Translations under genes and position numbers: made by a program
Shown here: positions 8,045-15,854 of the stretch, one piece after another
Layout: each line of letters begins with the position of its first letter
How positions within the stretch are numbered: the stretch's first letter is position 1
NCBI GenBank assembly: GCA_002746425.1
Contig: NVXB01000003.1
Coordinates: forward strand, 76,877-97,227
Length of the DNA stretch: 20,351 nt
Reading direction: 5' to 3'
Origin: Hyphomicrobiales bacterium
Lineage (GTDB): Bacteria; Pseudomonadota; Alphaproteobacteria; Rhizobiales; GCA-2746425
Notes under the pieces: model-generated
What the model saw: the letters and a program-made list of their open reading frames with translations, nothing else
Database searches by the model: none
Told to the model about the DNA's origin: nothing

Positions 8045-8157
8045 TAGTGAGAGGGGGATGACGTCTAGAGAAAACAGGAGACGCTGGCGATTGTGATTCT
8101 GGCGTTCCATTGGCTCAAATCACCATTTTCCAGTGACCCGCAATCCTCTCCGCCTCA

Positions 8158-8185
8158 TCATACCAAGGCCAACGTCTTGGTATGA
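8158..8185. repeat. half type II repeat hairpin, copy 2
   Basis: A perfect 10-bp stem (TCATACCAAG / CTTGGTATGA) with an 8-nt loop lies 30 nt beyond the stop of the 8216-9046 gene. Its left flank matches the left flank of complete type II elements (TTTCCAGTGACxCGC, CCTCTCCG). It occupies the same position as the hairpin at 6412-6443 in the first block. No T-run follows it in the gene's direction. Confidence 0.65.
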
Positions 8186-8215
8186 CAGCTGGGTGACAAA
8201 ACAGCAGCAAGCTGG

Positions 8216-9046
8216 TTAGAGGGAGCGGCCCTCAACAATTTGTCCGTATAGAACGGTGATGACGCTAATGCCGATGTAGATCATGAAAAGGCCGTGCATT
8301 AACCCCAGCGGATTGGCTATCAAATTTGGGAGGAAAAATCCCAAATGCATATGAAGCATTGGCAGCTTGTTTAGCAATGCGATGAACAAGGCGGTCACGA
8401 AGAGTGCGCGGCTACTGCCAGCTGTTAGATAAAAGGATTGCTTTAGTGTGATGTGATTGCCAACTGCGAAGGCGGGTAAAACCAGGCAGAGGCGCAGCAA
8501 TATCCAATTGAAAACCACATCAACGATCAGAAAAATGACGATTACTGAAACGCTGAATATGACCGAACTATAGGTATCATAGCGACCCGACATAATTTCC
8601 AAGAGAAGTAGTGACGCATATTTTCCGGCAATAATTGCCGGTATTGCAAAAAGCAGAGCGAGCACACTGATCTTTAGGCTACGCCAAGAATAGGCTAAAA
8701 TGATGCCAAGTTGTTGAACTGAAAACCTGGCCGCACCTACCTTGCCACGCAATATAAAATTGTGCCAATTGATTGCAATGGAAGCAAAACCAACGGACAC
8801 GATTACCCAGAATATGAGCTCGTACCAATCAAAAGGTAAGATGGAGGTTTCAATCGGCTGCTCGGGGTAGCGCTCAGCCGAAGTAGCAGCCAGCAATTGG
8901 GCTTGAAATTGCATCCAAAGTGAACCGATCAGGTAGAATAGCATCCACGCCCAACCGTAGCGGATGGCCATTTTCCAGTTTCCAAATAAATGCTTCAAAC
9001 AGCGACGGAAAATTTGATACCCCACGCGAGATGCTCCACTTGGCAT
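8216..9046 (-). CDS. multi-pass membrane protein of unknown function, paralog B
   Basis: The 276-residue protein is the diverged partner of the 6472-7314 gene. The first 25 or so residues (MPSGASRVGYQIFRRCLKHL, then FGNWK), the central SIAINWHNFILR (residues 89-100), the segment around LRLCLVLPAFAVG, and the C-terminus (ISVITVLYGQIVEGRSL) align with paralog A. Much of the remainder shares only hydrophobicity. About six membrane segments are apparent. The conserved Trp-His pair (94-95) sits just past a membrane segment and is the best candidate for a functional site. The ATG at 9046 lacks a Shine-Dalgarno and follows the same 23-bp palindrome as paralog A, with a good TATAAT promoter upstream. 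No neighbouring gene suggests a function. Confidence 0.78.
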   Translation of the reverse strand: MPSGASRVGYQIFRRCLKHLFGNWKMAIRYGWAWMLFYLIGSLWMQFQAQLLAATSAERYPEQPIETSILPFDWYELIFWVIVSVGFASIAINWHNFILRGKVGAARFSVQQLGIILAYSWRSLKISVLALLFAIPAIIAGKYASLLLLEIMSGRYDTYSSVIFSVSVIVIFLIVDVVFNWILLRLCLVLPAFAVGNHITLKQSFYLTAGSSRALFVTALFIALLNKLPMLHMHLGFFLPNLIANPLGLMHGLFMIYIGISVITVLYGQIVEGRSL

Positions 9047-9047
9047 C

Positions 9048-9070
9048 GCACTAAAACAATTTTAAAGTGC
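9048..9070 (-). promoter_or_regulatory. 23-bp conserved imperfect palindrome before paralog B
   Basis: The sequence is identical over all 23 bases to 7316-7338 and again ends one base before the start codon. With the -10 at 9075-9080, transcription would begin inside it, giving a leader of roughly 20 nt made mostly of this element. Confidence 0.5.
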
Positions 9071-9074
9071 AAAA

Positions 9075-9103
9075 ATTATATTTTATCTTTTAAATTGTAT
9101 TCA
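9075..9103 (-). promoter_or_regulatory. promoter of paralog B
   Basis: On the minus strand a perfect TATAAT (9075-9080) lies 17 bp from a weak -35, TGAATA (9098-9103). Confidence 0.55.
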
Positions 9104-9208
9104 GGAAAGCCCACACTAATAACCTACTGAAAATTATCATGTTGTGTGTTCGTCTGATGGGCAGATACAAAACCACCGCTTTCCAGTAACACGCCGCCCT
9201 CTCCGTTT

Positions 9209-9334
9209 CGTCATACCAAGACCCCGATCTTGGTATCCAGAGCAACGGCTAAGTTTGCTGAAACGGGTTGTGTGTGAGGTTAATGGCCGCCGGTTGCGCC
9301 GACTGGATACCAAGATCGATGTCTTGGCATGACG
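9209..9334. repeat. type II inverted-repeat element, array copy 1
   Basis: 126 bp with arms 9209-9240 and 9303-9334. The right arm has one change (GGCATGACG instead of GGTATGACG). Confidence 0.85.
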
Positions 9335-9497
9335 GCTGGGGCGTATGTCTGTGGTGGCTGGAATAGGTTTATGGGTGGCATTTAAGTGGTGCTCCCCTCC
9401 CCTAATAACACATCGAAAGCAGTTTTTAGATTGTGCGTGACGCCAAGGGGCAGGTACAAAACCACCACTTTCCAGTGACACGCCGCCCTCTCCGTTT

Positions 9498-9623
9498 CGT
9501 CATACCAAGACCCCGATCTTGGTATCCAGAGCAATGGCTAAGTTTGCGGAAACAGGCTGTGTGTGAGGTAAATGGCCTCCGATTGCGCCGGCTGGATACC
9601 AAGATCGATGTCTTGGTATGACG
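9498..9623. repeat. type II inverted-repeat element, array copy 2
   Basis: 126 bp, same architecture; it begins CGTCATACC and ends GGTATGACG. Confidence 0.85.
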
Positions 9624-9787
9624 GGTGGGGCGTATGTTGGTGGTGGCTGGAATAGGTTTATGGGTGCCATTTAAGTGGCGTTCCACCTCTCCTAATAACA
9701 CATCGAAAACAGTTTTTAGATTGTGCATGGTGCCAGGGTGCAGATACAAAACCACCGCTTTCCAGTGACACGTCTCCCTCTCCGTTT

Positions 9788-9913
9788 CGCCATACCAAGA
9801 CGTCGATCTTGGTATCCAGAGCAGCGGTTAGGTTTGCTGAAACGGGTTGTGTGTGAGGTTAATGGCCTCCGGTTGCGCCGACTGGATACCAAGATCGGGG
9901 TCTTGGTATGACG
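9788..9913. repeat. type II inverted-repeat element, array copy 3
   Basis: 126 bp, same architecture. The left end is altered to CGCCATACC and the inner part to CGTCGATC. Confidence 0.85.
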
Positions 9914-10038
9914 GGTAGGGCGTAGGTTGGTGATGGCTGGAGTAGGTTTATAGGTGCCTGTTCGATGCCGTTCCGCCTCTCCCAAACAACACATCGAAAA
10001 CGATTTTCAGATTGCACCTGATGCCGGAAAGCAGATAC

Positions 10039-10061
10039 AAAAACGGCCCCAAAAGGGGCCG
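10039..10061 (-). terminator. intrinsic terminator of acnA
   Basis: On the minus strand CGGCCCC-TTTT-GGGGCCG is followed by GTTTTTG, a strong 7-bp GC stem with a U-tract, about 28 nt after the acnA stop codon. Confidence 0.88.
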
Positions 10062-10088
10062 CTTTCAATTCATATCGAACAAAACGCC

Positions 10089-12773
10089 TTAGGCGGCTTT
10101 CACCAGGTTACGCAGTACGTAATGCAAAATGCCGCCATTGCGGAAGTAATCCATTTCGTCTTCGGTATCGATGCGCACTAGCAGCTCGACTTCCTTTTTG
10201 GAGCCGTCGGCGAACTCAATCGTGGCCATAATGTTCTGGCGCGGAGAGAGATCGTCGAGGCCGCTGATAGACACCTGCTCAGAGCCGGTAATGCCCAAAG
10301 ACTGCCAGCTGTCACCGCCGGTAAACATCAGCGGAAGAACGCCCATGCCAACCAGATTGGAGCGGTGAATACGCTCAAAGCTTTCGGTGATCACAGCGCG
10401 AACGCCCAACAGGCGTGTGCCCTTGGCGGCCCAATCTCGCGAGGAGCCGGTGCCGTATTCCTTGCCAGCAAAAATCACCAGCGGGGTGCCAGCTTCTTTG
10501 TAGGCCATGGCGGCATCGTAGATTGGCATTTCATCGCCATCGGGCTGCATTTGGGTCATGCCGCCTTCAACGCCGTCCAGCATCTGGTTCTTGATGCGGA
10601 TATTGGCAAAAGTGCCGCGCATCATGATTTGATGGTTACCACGGCGCGCGCCATAGGAGTTGAACTCCATCGGCCGTACCTGATGCTCGATCAGATATTC
10701 GCCAGCCGGGCCATCACGCTTGATCGCGCCAGCAGGAGAAATGTGATCGGTGGTGATGCTGTCGAGGAAGATACTCAGCACGCGGGCGTCCTGAATATCG
10801 GTCACATCGGCAGGTTCCATCTCCATGCCATCGAAATAGGGCGGATACTGCACATAGGTCGAGCCATCGGACCAGCCATAGGTCATGCCGCCAGACACCT
10901 TGATGTCCTGCCATTGCTTGTCGCCCTTGAACACATCGCCATAACGTTCCTGGAACATGGCGCGGGTGATGCAAGTGCGCACGAGATCAGCAATTTCCTG
11001 CGTGGAAGGCCAGATATCTTTCAGATAAACCGGATTGCCATCCTGATCATCGCCCAGAGATTCTGTGGTGATGTCGACATTCATCGAACCGGCAATGGCA
11101 TAGGCCACAACCAGCGGCGGTGAGGCCAGATAATTGGCGCGCACATCGGGGCTGATACGGCCCTCAAAGTTGCGGTTGCCGGACAGAACCGATGTTGCCA
11201 CCAGATTATTGTCGTTGATGGTGTCTGAAATTTCCTCAGGCAGCGGGCCGGAATTGCCAATGCAAGTGGTGCAGCCATAACCAACGAGATTAAAGCCCAT
11301 CGCATCCAGATCGTCTTGCAGATTAGCGGCCTTAAGATACTCGGTCACAACTTGCGAGCCGGGTGCCAGTGAGGTTTTGACCCATGGCTTGACCTTCAAA
11401 CCCTTGGCAAGAGCGTTGCGGGCCAGCAGGCCAGCGCCGATCATCACGCTTGGGTTAGACGTGTTGGTGCAAGAGGTGATCGCCGCGATGACGATATCGC
11501 CATTGCCCAGATCAAAGTCGCGGCCCTTAACAGGGGAGCGTTTTGAGTCTTTGAACTTTTTGAACTCGCCAGCCATAGAGCTTGCAAAGGCGGGAACGGC
11601 CTCGGACAGCACGATACGGTCCTGCGGGCGTTTGGGGCCGGAAATGGCGGGTACAACATCGTCCATATCCAGTTCCAGCGTGCTGGTAAACTCTGGATCA
11701 AGGGAGCCCGCTTCGCGGAACATGCCCTGCGCCTTGGAATATTCTTCCACCAGCGCAATGCGGTCTTCGTCACGGCCCGAAATTTCGAGGAAGCGCAATG
11801 TATCGCTATCAACCGGGAAAAAGCCGCAAGTCGCGCCATATTCCGGTGCCATATTGGCAATGGTTGCGGCATCTTCCAGCGAGATGTTGTCGAGGCCAGG
11901 GCCAAAGAATTCAACGAATTTGCCAACAACGCCTTTGGCGCGCAGCATTTCCACAACGCGCAGAACCAAATCTGTCGCGGTGACGCCTTCGCGCATTTTG
12001 CCGGTCAGCTTGAAGCCAATCACTTCGGGGATCAGCATCGACACAGGCTGGCCGAGCATCGCAGCTTCGGCCTCAATGCCGCCAACACCCCAGCCCAGCA
12101 CGGCCATGCCGTTGACCATGGTGGTGTGGCTATCGGTGCCCACAAGCGTATCGGGATAGGCGATGGTTTCGCCGCCCTCGGTTTTGGTCCATACAGTTTG
12201 GGCCAGATATTCCAGATTCACCTGATGGCAAATGCCGGTTCCTGGCGGCACAACGCGGAAGTTTTCAAACGCTTCCTGGCCCCATTTGAGGAAGGTATAA
12301 CGCTCGCCATTACGCTCATATTCGCGCTCAACATTTTGCTGAAAGGCTTTTACGTTGCCGTAATTATCAACCATCACAGAGTGATCGATGACCAGATCAA
12401 CCGGCACAAGCGGGTTAATTTTGGCCGGATCACCGCCCAGCATCGCTGTCGCATCGCGCATTGCAGCCAGATCAACCACGGCAGGTACGCCGGTGAAATC
12501 CTGCATCAGCACGCGCGCCGGACGATAGGCAATTTCGCGGGTGGATTTGCGGTTAACCAGCCATTGCGACATGGCTTTAATGTCGTCTGCGGTTACCGAG
12601 CGGCCATCTTCAAAGCGCAGCAGATTTTCCAGCAGAACTTTGAGCGAGTATGGCAGACGGGAAATCCCGTCCAAACCGTTTTTCTCCGCTTCCACCAGTG
12701 AAAAATAGGTGTAAGTCTTACCTTTAACGGTCATTTGTTTACGTGATTTGAAACTGTCGAGAGACGTGCCCAT
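10089..12773 (-). CDS. acnA: aconitate hydratase A
   Basis: This is the 894-residue cytoplasmic [4Fe-4S] aconitase that interconverts citrate and isocitrate in the TCA cycle. The cluster ligands are visible as Cys435 (TSCTNTSNPS) and Cys501/Cys504 (GYGCTTCIGNSGPL), the same numbering as in E. coli AcnA. Other family blocks are DLVIDHSVMVD, GTDSHTTMVNGMAVLGWGVG, and in the C-terminal swivel domain YGARRGNHQIMMRGTFAN and EYGTGSSRDWAAKGTRLLGV. The length is normal. The ATG at 12773 has AAGGA about 11 nt upstream. The gene is transcribed away from ccmA across a 223-bp intergenic region; this acnA/ccmA divergent pair is familiar in alphaproteobacteria. Terminator at 10039-10061. Confidence 0.98.
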   Translation of the reverse strand: MGTSLDSFKSRKQMTVKGKTYTYFSLVEAEKNGLDGISRLPYSLKVLLENLLRFEDGRSVTADDIKAMSQWLVNRKSTREIAYRPARVLMQDFTGVPAVVDLAAMRDATAMLGGDPAKINPLVPVDLVIDHSVMVDNYGNVKAFQQNVEREYERNGERYTFLKWGQEAFENFRVVPPGTGICHQVNLEYLAQTVWTKTEGGETIAYPDTLVGTDSHTTMVNGMAVLGWGVGGIEAEAAMLGQPVSMLIPEVIGFKLTGKMREGVTATDLVLRVVEMLRAKGVVGKFVEFFGPGLDNISLEDAATIANMAPEYGATCGFFPVDSDTLRFLEISGRDEDRIALVEEYSKAQGMFREAGSLDPEFTSTLELDMDDVVPAISGPKRPQDRIVLSEAVPAFASSMAGEFKKFKDSKRSPVKGRDFDLGNGDIVIAAITSCTNTSNPSVMIGAGLLARNALAKGLKVKPWVKTSLAPGSQVVTEYLKAANLQDDLDAMGFNLVGYGCTTCIGNSGPLPEEISDTINDNNLVATSVLSGNRNFEGRISPDVRANYLASPPLVVAYAIAGSMNVDITTESLGDDQDGNPVYLKDIWPSTQEIADLVRTCITRAMFQERYGDVFKGDKQWQDIKVSGGMTYGWSDGSTYVQYPPYFDGMEMEPADVTDIQDARVLSIFLDSITTDHISPAGAIKRDGPAGEYLIEHQVRPMEFNSYGARRGNHQIMMRGTFANIRIKNQMLDGVEGGMTQMQPDGDEMPIYDAAMAYKEAGTPLVIFAGKEYGTGSSRDWAAKGTRLLGVRAVITESFERIHRSNLVGMGVLPLMFTGGDSWQSLGITGSEQVSISGLDDLSPRQNIMATIEFADGSKKEVELLVRIDTEDEMDYFRNGGILHYVLRNLVKAA

Positions 12774-12996
12774 TAATATCAGGTCCTTTTTGTTCCGAAC
12801 CGTCCGGCCCCCGCGCCGAACTGTGTGGGACTATAGTGTCAGTTGAGCCGTACGCACAGGAGGGCGCGTGTACAATGCTCAACACATGCAGGGTTTGGCA
12901 GGGTTAGAGAGTCGAGGTGGCTTATAAGCGAATATTGCGGTACTGACCAGACGAATAAGGCCAGCCTTTGGTCTATTAGATGGATATAATATCGGC

Positions 12997-13635
12997 ATGT
13001 CGCTTATAATCAGTAAACTCGTGATCAATCGCGGTGAGCGGCGTATTGTCGGGCCGCTGGATGTCACAGTGCCGCGCGGCAGCACCCTTGCGGTGCGCGG
13101 GCCAAATGGTGCGGGTAAATCCACGTTGCTGCGCGCGCTGGCGGGGCTGTTGCCCATTACAAGTGGCACGGCAATTCTGAGCGATAGCGACGATGACACG
13201 CCGATGAGTGAGCGCTGCCACTATTTTGGCCATCTCGATGGGCTAAAAAACGCCCTCACCGTGGCTGAAAACCTGACATTCTTTCAAAACCTTTATGGCA
13301 ATAAAACCATGAGCGTTGCGCAGGCGCTGGCGCAAGTCGCCCTGCCCCACACCATTGATCTGCCCGTGGCGTATCTGTCGGCTGGCATGCGCAAACGCGT
13401 CGCACTGGCGCGCATACTGCTCAACCACCGCCCGCTATGGCTGCTGGATGAGCCGACCTCGGCGCTGGATACCGCCTCTCAAACCCGCCTTGGCGAGATG
13501 ATGCAAGCCCATGTCAGCGCTGGCGGCATGATTATCGCGGCAACGCATTTGCCCCTGCCCGGCAGCATCAGCGCGGTGCTGGAAATCGAGCCCGCCACGG
13601 CCCTGCTATCAACTTTTGATGAGGCTTATTTATGA
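12997..13635 (+). CDS. ccmA: cytochrome c biogenesis heme exporter ATP-binding protein CcmA
   Basis: This 212-residue ABC ATPase energises the CcmABCD complex, which releases heme-loaded CcmE for cytochrome c maturation at the inner membrane. Visible motifs are Walker A GPNGAGKST (35-43), the CcmA-typical GHLDGLK in place of an ordinary Q-loop (78-84), signature LSAGM (127-131, usually LSAGQ), Walker B LWLLDEPTSALD (147-158) and the H-loop His184 (ATHLPL). The ATG at 12997 has only a weak purine stretch (AGATGGA) upstream; a small hairpin (12945-12973, GACCA...TGGTC with AAGGC/GCCTT inside) lies about 24 nt before the start. It overlaps ccmB by 4 nt (ATGA), so the two are co-translated. The ATPase family is certain; CcmA is supported by ccmB next door. 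Confidence 0.94.
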   Translation: MSLIISKLVINRGERRIVGPLDVTVPRGSTLAVRGPNGAGKSTLLRALAGLLPITSGTAILSDSDDDTPMSERCHYFGHLDGLKNALTVAENLTFFQNLYGNKTMSVAQALAQVALPHTIDLPVAYLSAGMRKRVALARILLNHRPLWLLDEPTSALDTASQTRLGEMMQAHVSAGGMIIAATHLPLPGSISAVLEIEPATALLSTFDEAYL

Positions 13636-14351
13636 GTGGCAACACCAATACGGGGCCATCAACAAGCCTATGGGCTGGCTTTTGGGCCATTTTCACTCAG
13701 TCGCTCACATTGGCATGGCGCGTTGGCGGCGGCGCGTTGCTGGGGCTGCTGTTTTTCCTCGCGGTCATCATCATCATGCCGTTTGCCGTGGGACCGGATT
13801 TGAAGCTTTTGGCCCGCATAGGCCCCGCCATTTTGTGGATCGGCGCGCTGCTGGCCACGCTGCTTGGCCTCGACCGGCTGTTTCAGGCCGATCTGGAAGA
13901 TGGCGCGCTGGATATTTTGCACGGCGCGCCCCTGCCGCTGGAGCTGATGGTGCTGGCGCGCGGCCTTGGCCACTGGGTGGCCACCGGCCTGCCGCTGGTC
14001 ATTGGCGCGCCGATATTCTCGCTGTTTCTTAATCTGGATGCCACGGCCATTTTTGGCGTCACGCTAACCTTGCTCATCGGCACGCCCGCGCTGGTGTTCA
14101 TCGGCGTTATCGGCGCATCGCTGATGGTCGCGCTACAACGCGGCGGCATGCTTTTGGCGGTGCTTGTGCTGCCACTGACCATCCCGGTGCTGATTTTCGG
14201 CGTGTCGGCCAGCAACGCCATGAACAGCGCCAGCGCCACCATAGCCACATCTTTTAGCGCCCCGTTTTTGATCCTGTGCGCGTTGACATTATTGAGCCTA
14301 GTTGTGGGGCCAGTTGCTGGGGCTGCGGCGCTTAGACTGGCGCGGGGGTGA
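13632..14351 (+). CDS. ccmB: heme exporter membrane protein CcmB
   Basis: The 239-residue inner-membrane partner of CcmA has about six membrane segments. Family hallmarks include the DRLFQADLEDGALDILHGAPLP region after the second hydrophobic segment (residues about 78-99), where the CcmA-coupling loop is expected, and the LVLPLTIPVLIFGVSAS block. The length is close to the usual 220 or so. The ATG overlaps the ccmA stop (ATGA). In most alphaproteobacteria ccmC, ccmD and ccmG follow directly; here an AT-rich foreign-looking gene follows instead, so the rest of the maturation system must lie elsewhere or be missing. Confidence 0.94.
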   Translation: MSGNTNTGPSTSLWAGFWAIFTQSLTLAWRVGGGALLGLLFFLAVIIIMPFAVGPDLKLLARIGPAILWIGALLATLLGLDRLFQADLEDGALDILHGAPLPLELMVLARGLGHWVATGLPLVIGAPIFSLFLNLDATAIFGVTLTLLIGTPALVFIGVIGASLMVALQRGGMLLAVLVLPLTIPVLIFGVSASNAMNSASATIATSFSAPFLILCALTLLSLVVGPVAGAAALRLARG

Positions 14352-14371
14352 ATTGCACTTTCTTGCATTGT

Positions 14372-14400
14372 AATTAAAAGTAGTAGACAATATTTTAATT
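14372..14400. promoter_or_regulatory. AT-rich inverted repeat before the nuclease-like gene
   Basis: The perfect 8-bp arms AATTAAAA / TTTTAATT are separated by 13 nt and centred about 40 nt before the start at 14428. It could be an operator, a promoter-region hairpin, or chance in AT-rich DNA. No clear -35/-10 pair was identified. Confidence 0.3.
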
Positions 14401-14427
14401 TACTCGAAGCATTGAGTTGATTGGTCT

Positions 14428-15783
14428 ATGTCCGAACGCCCCAACTACTTGTCTCAGGGAGAGTCTGCTAGGCTTTTTCCAGTGTTGTCTACCACATCAA
14501 AAGAAGGAAAGGCCACTTCTATTCTTTTAGCTTGCATTTCTCTAGTTGATGAATTTGGTAGGAAAATACTTAGCACCCTCGATCAGATACCAGCTAGAAG
14601 AGCCAAGATAAAATCCTATACGGAAATTGTTTTCAAAACTGAAAATACAGTATCTGCAGATCGACCCGATGGTCTCATTGTTGTAAATACCAGAGGGAAA
14701 GAATGGCGAGCACTGATTGAAGCTAAAATCGGAACAGCAAAACTAAATGATGAGCAAATAGAAAGGTATAGAAAACTAGCTAGAGAAAATAACATTGATT
14801 GTGTTGTGACAATTTCTAATCAATTTTGCACGGCACCCAATATTCATCCAATAGAAACGATAAGAAAAAGAGCCGTTGGAGTTCCTGTTTTTCATTGGTC
14901 ATGGATGGATATCCTTACTACAACTGAATTATTGCTGGAAAACAAAGATATTATCGATAAAGATCAAGCGATAATATTGCATGAATTTAGACGTTTTTTG
15001 AGCCACGAAAGCACTGGCGTTCGCGGTTACCACATGATGCCTAGCGAGTGGCCCCAACTAAACAAACATGTATCCGCAAATGGCAAGATTGATCCCAAAA
15101 GCGAAGATTCTAAATCTGTATTAAGTGCTTGGCATCAAGAAATACGCGATTTGTCGCTCATACTGAGCCGCCAAACAGGCACACCGGTATCAGAACAGCT
15201 CTCACGCAAACATAAAAAAAACCCTTCAATTAGATTCAATGATGAACTCGCAGTACTTAGCAAAACAAATCAACTAAAAGCTACTTTGGTAATCCCAGAT
15301 GCTGCGGCTAATTTGGAGATAGTAGCTGATTTATCTAGACGAGCTTTCGATGTAGGCATGTCAATTAAAGCTCCAGAGCATAGGAAGTCAGCAAAAGCTC
15401 GCACCAAGTGGCTAATCAACCAGATAAACACAGATCTGACGGAAGATTTACATATTCAATTAAATTGGCCGGGGAAACTTGCTGCTACATTACATAGATA
15501 TAACAAGGTAATGGCAGATATCGGTGTTGTAGAAAAGGACCGTACGGATAAGCAGCTTCTTAGCTTCAAAGTGTTTTATAGCCGAAGTACAGAAAAGCGG
15601 TTTTCCCAGCAGACCAATTTTATAGAAGACTTAGAAAAAATCGTCCCAGACTTTTATAGAGAAATCGGCCAAAACTTACGTGCTTGGAGCAAACCAGCCC
15701 CAAAAATCCCGCCAAATAAAACAAATGCTGATGATGTTGATGTGGCGTCAATCGCGGAAAACTCAGAAAAACCTGCGGAATAA
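14428..15783 (+). CDS. PD-(D/E)XK nuclease-like protein, possible stand-alone defence gene
   Basis: The 451-residue soluble protein is AT-rich in codon use, unlike ccmB before it and the oxidoreductase gene after it. The N-terminal half shows a PD-(D/E)XK pattern: Glu66 (YTEIVFK), RPDG with Asp81, a hydrophobic strand, then ALIEAK with Glu98 and Lys100, and downstream DEQIERY (Gln110, Tyr114), the Gln-x3-Tyr helix seen in many members of this fold. Residues about 120-160 (CVVTISNQF, then VPVFHWSWMDI) fit later strands of the fold. The C-terminal half (about 225-410) is mixed alpha/beta and unrecognised; the last 30 residues are Asn/Asp/Pro-rich. There is no clear Shine-Dalgarno. No methyltransferase or helicase partner is adjacent. 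A DNA-cleaving or defence role is inferred from the motif and foreign composition. Confidence 0.68.
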   Translation: MSERPNYLSQGESARLFPVLSTTSKEGKATSILLACISLVDEFGRKILSTLDQIPARRAKIKSYTEIVFKTENTVSADRPDGLIVVNTRGKEWRALIEAKIGTAKLNDEQIERYRKLARENNIDCVVTISNQFCTAPNIHPIETIRKRAVGVPVFHWSWMDILTTTELLLENKDIIDKDQAIILHEFRRFLSHESTGVRGYHMMPSEWPQLNKHVSANGKIDPKSEDSKSVLSAWHQEIRDLSLILSRQTGTPVSEQLSRKHKKNPSIRFNDELAVLSKTNQLKATLVIPDAAANLEIVADLSRRAFDVGMSIKAPEHRKSAKARTKWLINQINTDLTEDLHIQLNWPGKLAATLHRYNKVMADIGVVEKDRTDKQLLSFKVFYSRSTEKRFSQQTNFIEDLEKIVPDFYREIGQNLRAWSKPAPKIPPNKTNADDVDVASIAENSEKPAE

Positions 15784-15854
15784 TCAATTGCTTTGAAGAA
15801 AAAACAACATTGGATACAGATCATCGCAATCGGACCTGTATCAGAGCTTTGTAC

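Larger units (their letters stand above)
6198..9334. repeat. direct duplication of a 1.7-kb block (two diverged copies)
   Basis: The same elements occur twice in the same order and orientation: type I element (6198 / 7920), half type II hairpin (6412 / 8158), membrane-protein gene (6472 / 8216), promoter with 23-bp palindrome (7316 / 9048), and type II element (7480 / 9209). Offsets between matching parts are 1722 to 1746 bp. The first copy is followed by about 270 bp that has no counterpart in the second (about 7646-7919), which ends instead in the tandem array. Confidence 0.85.
9164..10033. repeat. tandem array of three units of about 290 bp
   Basis: Three direct units begin at 9164, 9453 and 9743 (289, 290 and 291 bp) with GATACAAAACCACC or a close variant. 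A fragment of a fourth (GATACAAAA) begins at 10034 and runs into the acnA terminator. Each unit holds one 126-bp type II element and about 164 bp of spacer with recognisable text (AACACATCGAAAACAG, TTTTTAGATTGTGC). The copies have diverged, the third most. No convincing gene lies here; the short frames found on both strands are translations of the repeat. Confidence 0.88.

Noticed and set aside
9137..9994. Three overlapping minus-strand frames of about 90-115 residues, and plus-strand 62-residue frames, in the tandem array
   Set aside because: They are translations of the repeat units (recurring text such as VIPRPRSWYP and RRNRRP). They have no ribosome sites and duplicate each other exactly where the DNA repeats.
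9164..10033. Possible CRISPR array
   Set aside because: The period is about 290 bp and both the palindromic part and the spacer are conserved between units. CRISPR needs short identical repeats with unique spacers, and no cas gene is present.
10365..11123. 252-residue plus-strand frame inside acnA (also 11377-12159 and 12126-12701)
   Set aside because: These are antisense shadows of a certain acnA gene, produced by its codon bias.
12774..12996. Fnr-type or iron-responsive operator between acnA and ccmA
   Set aside because: No TTGAT-N4-ATCAA or other recognisable palindromic operator was found. Only a weak hairpin at 12945-12973 is present.
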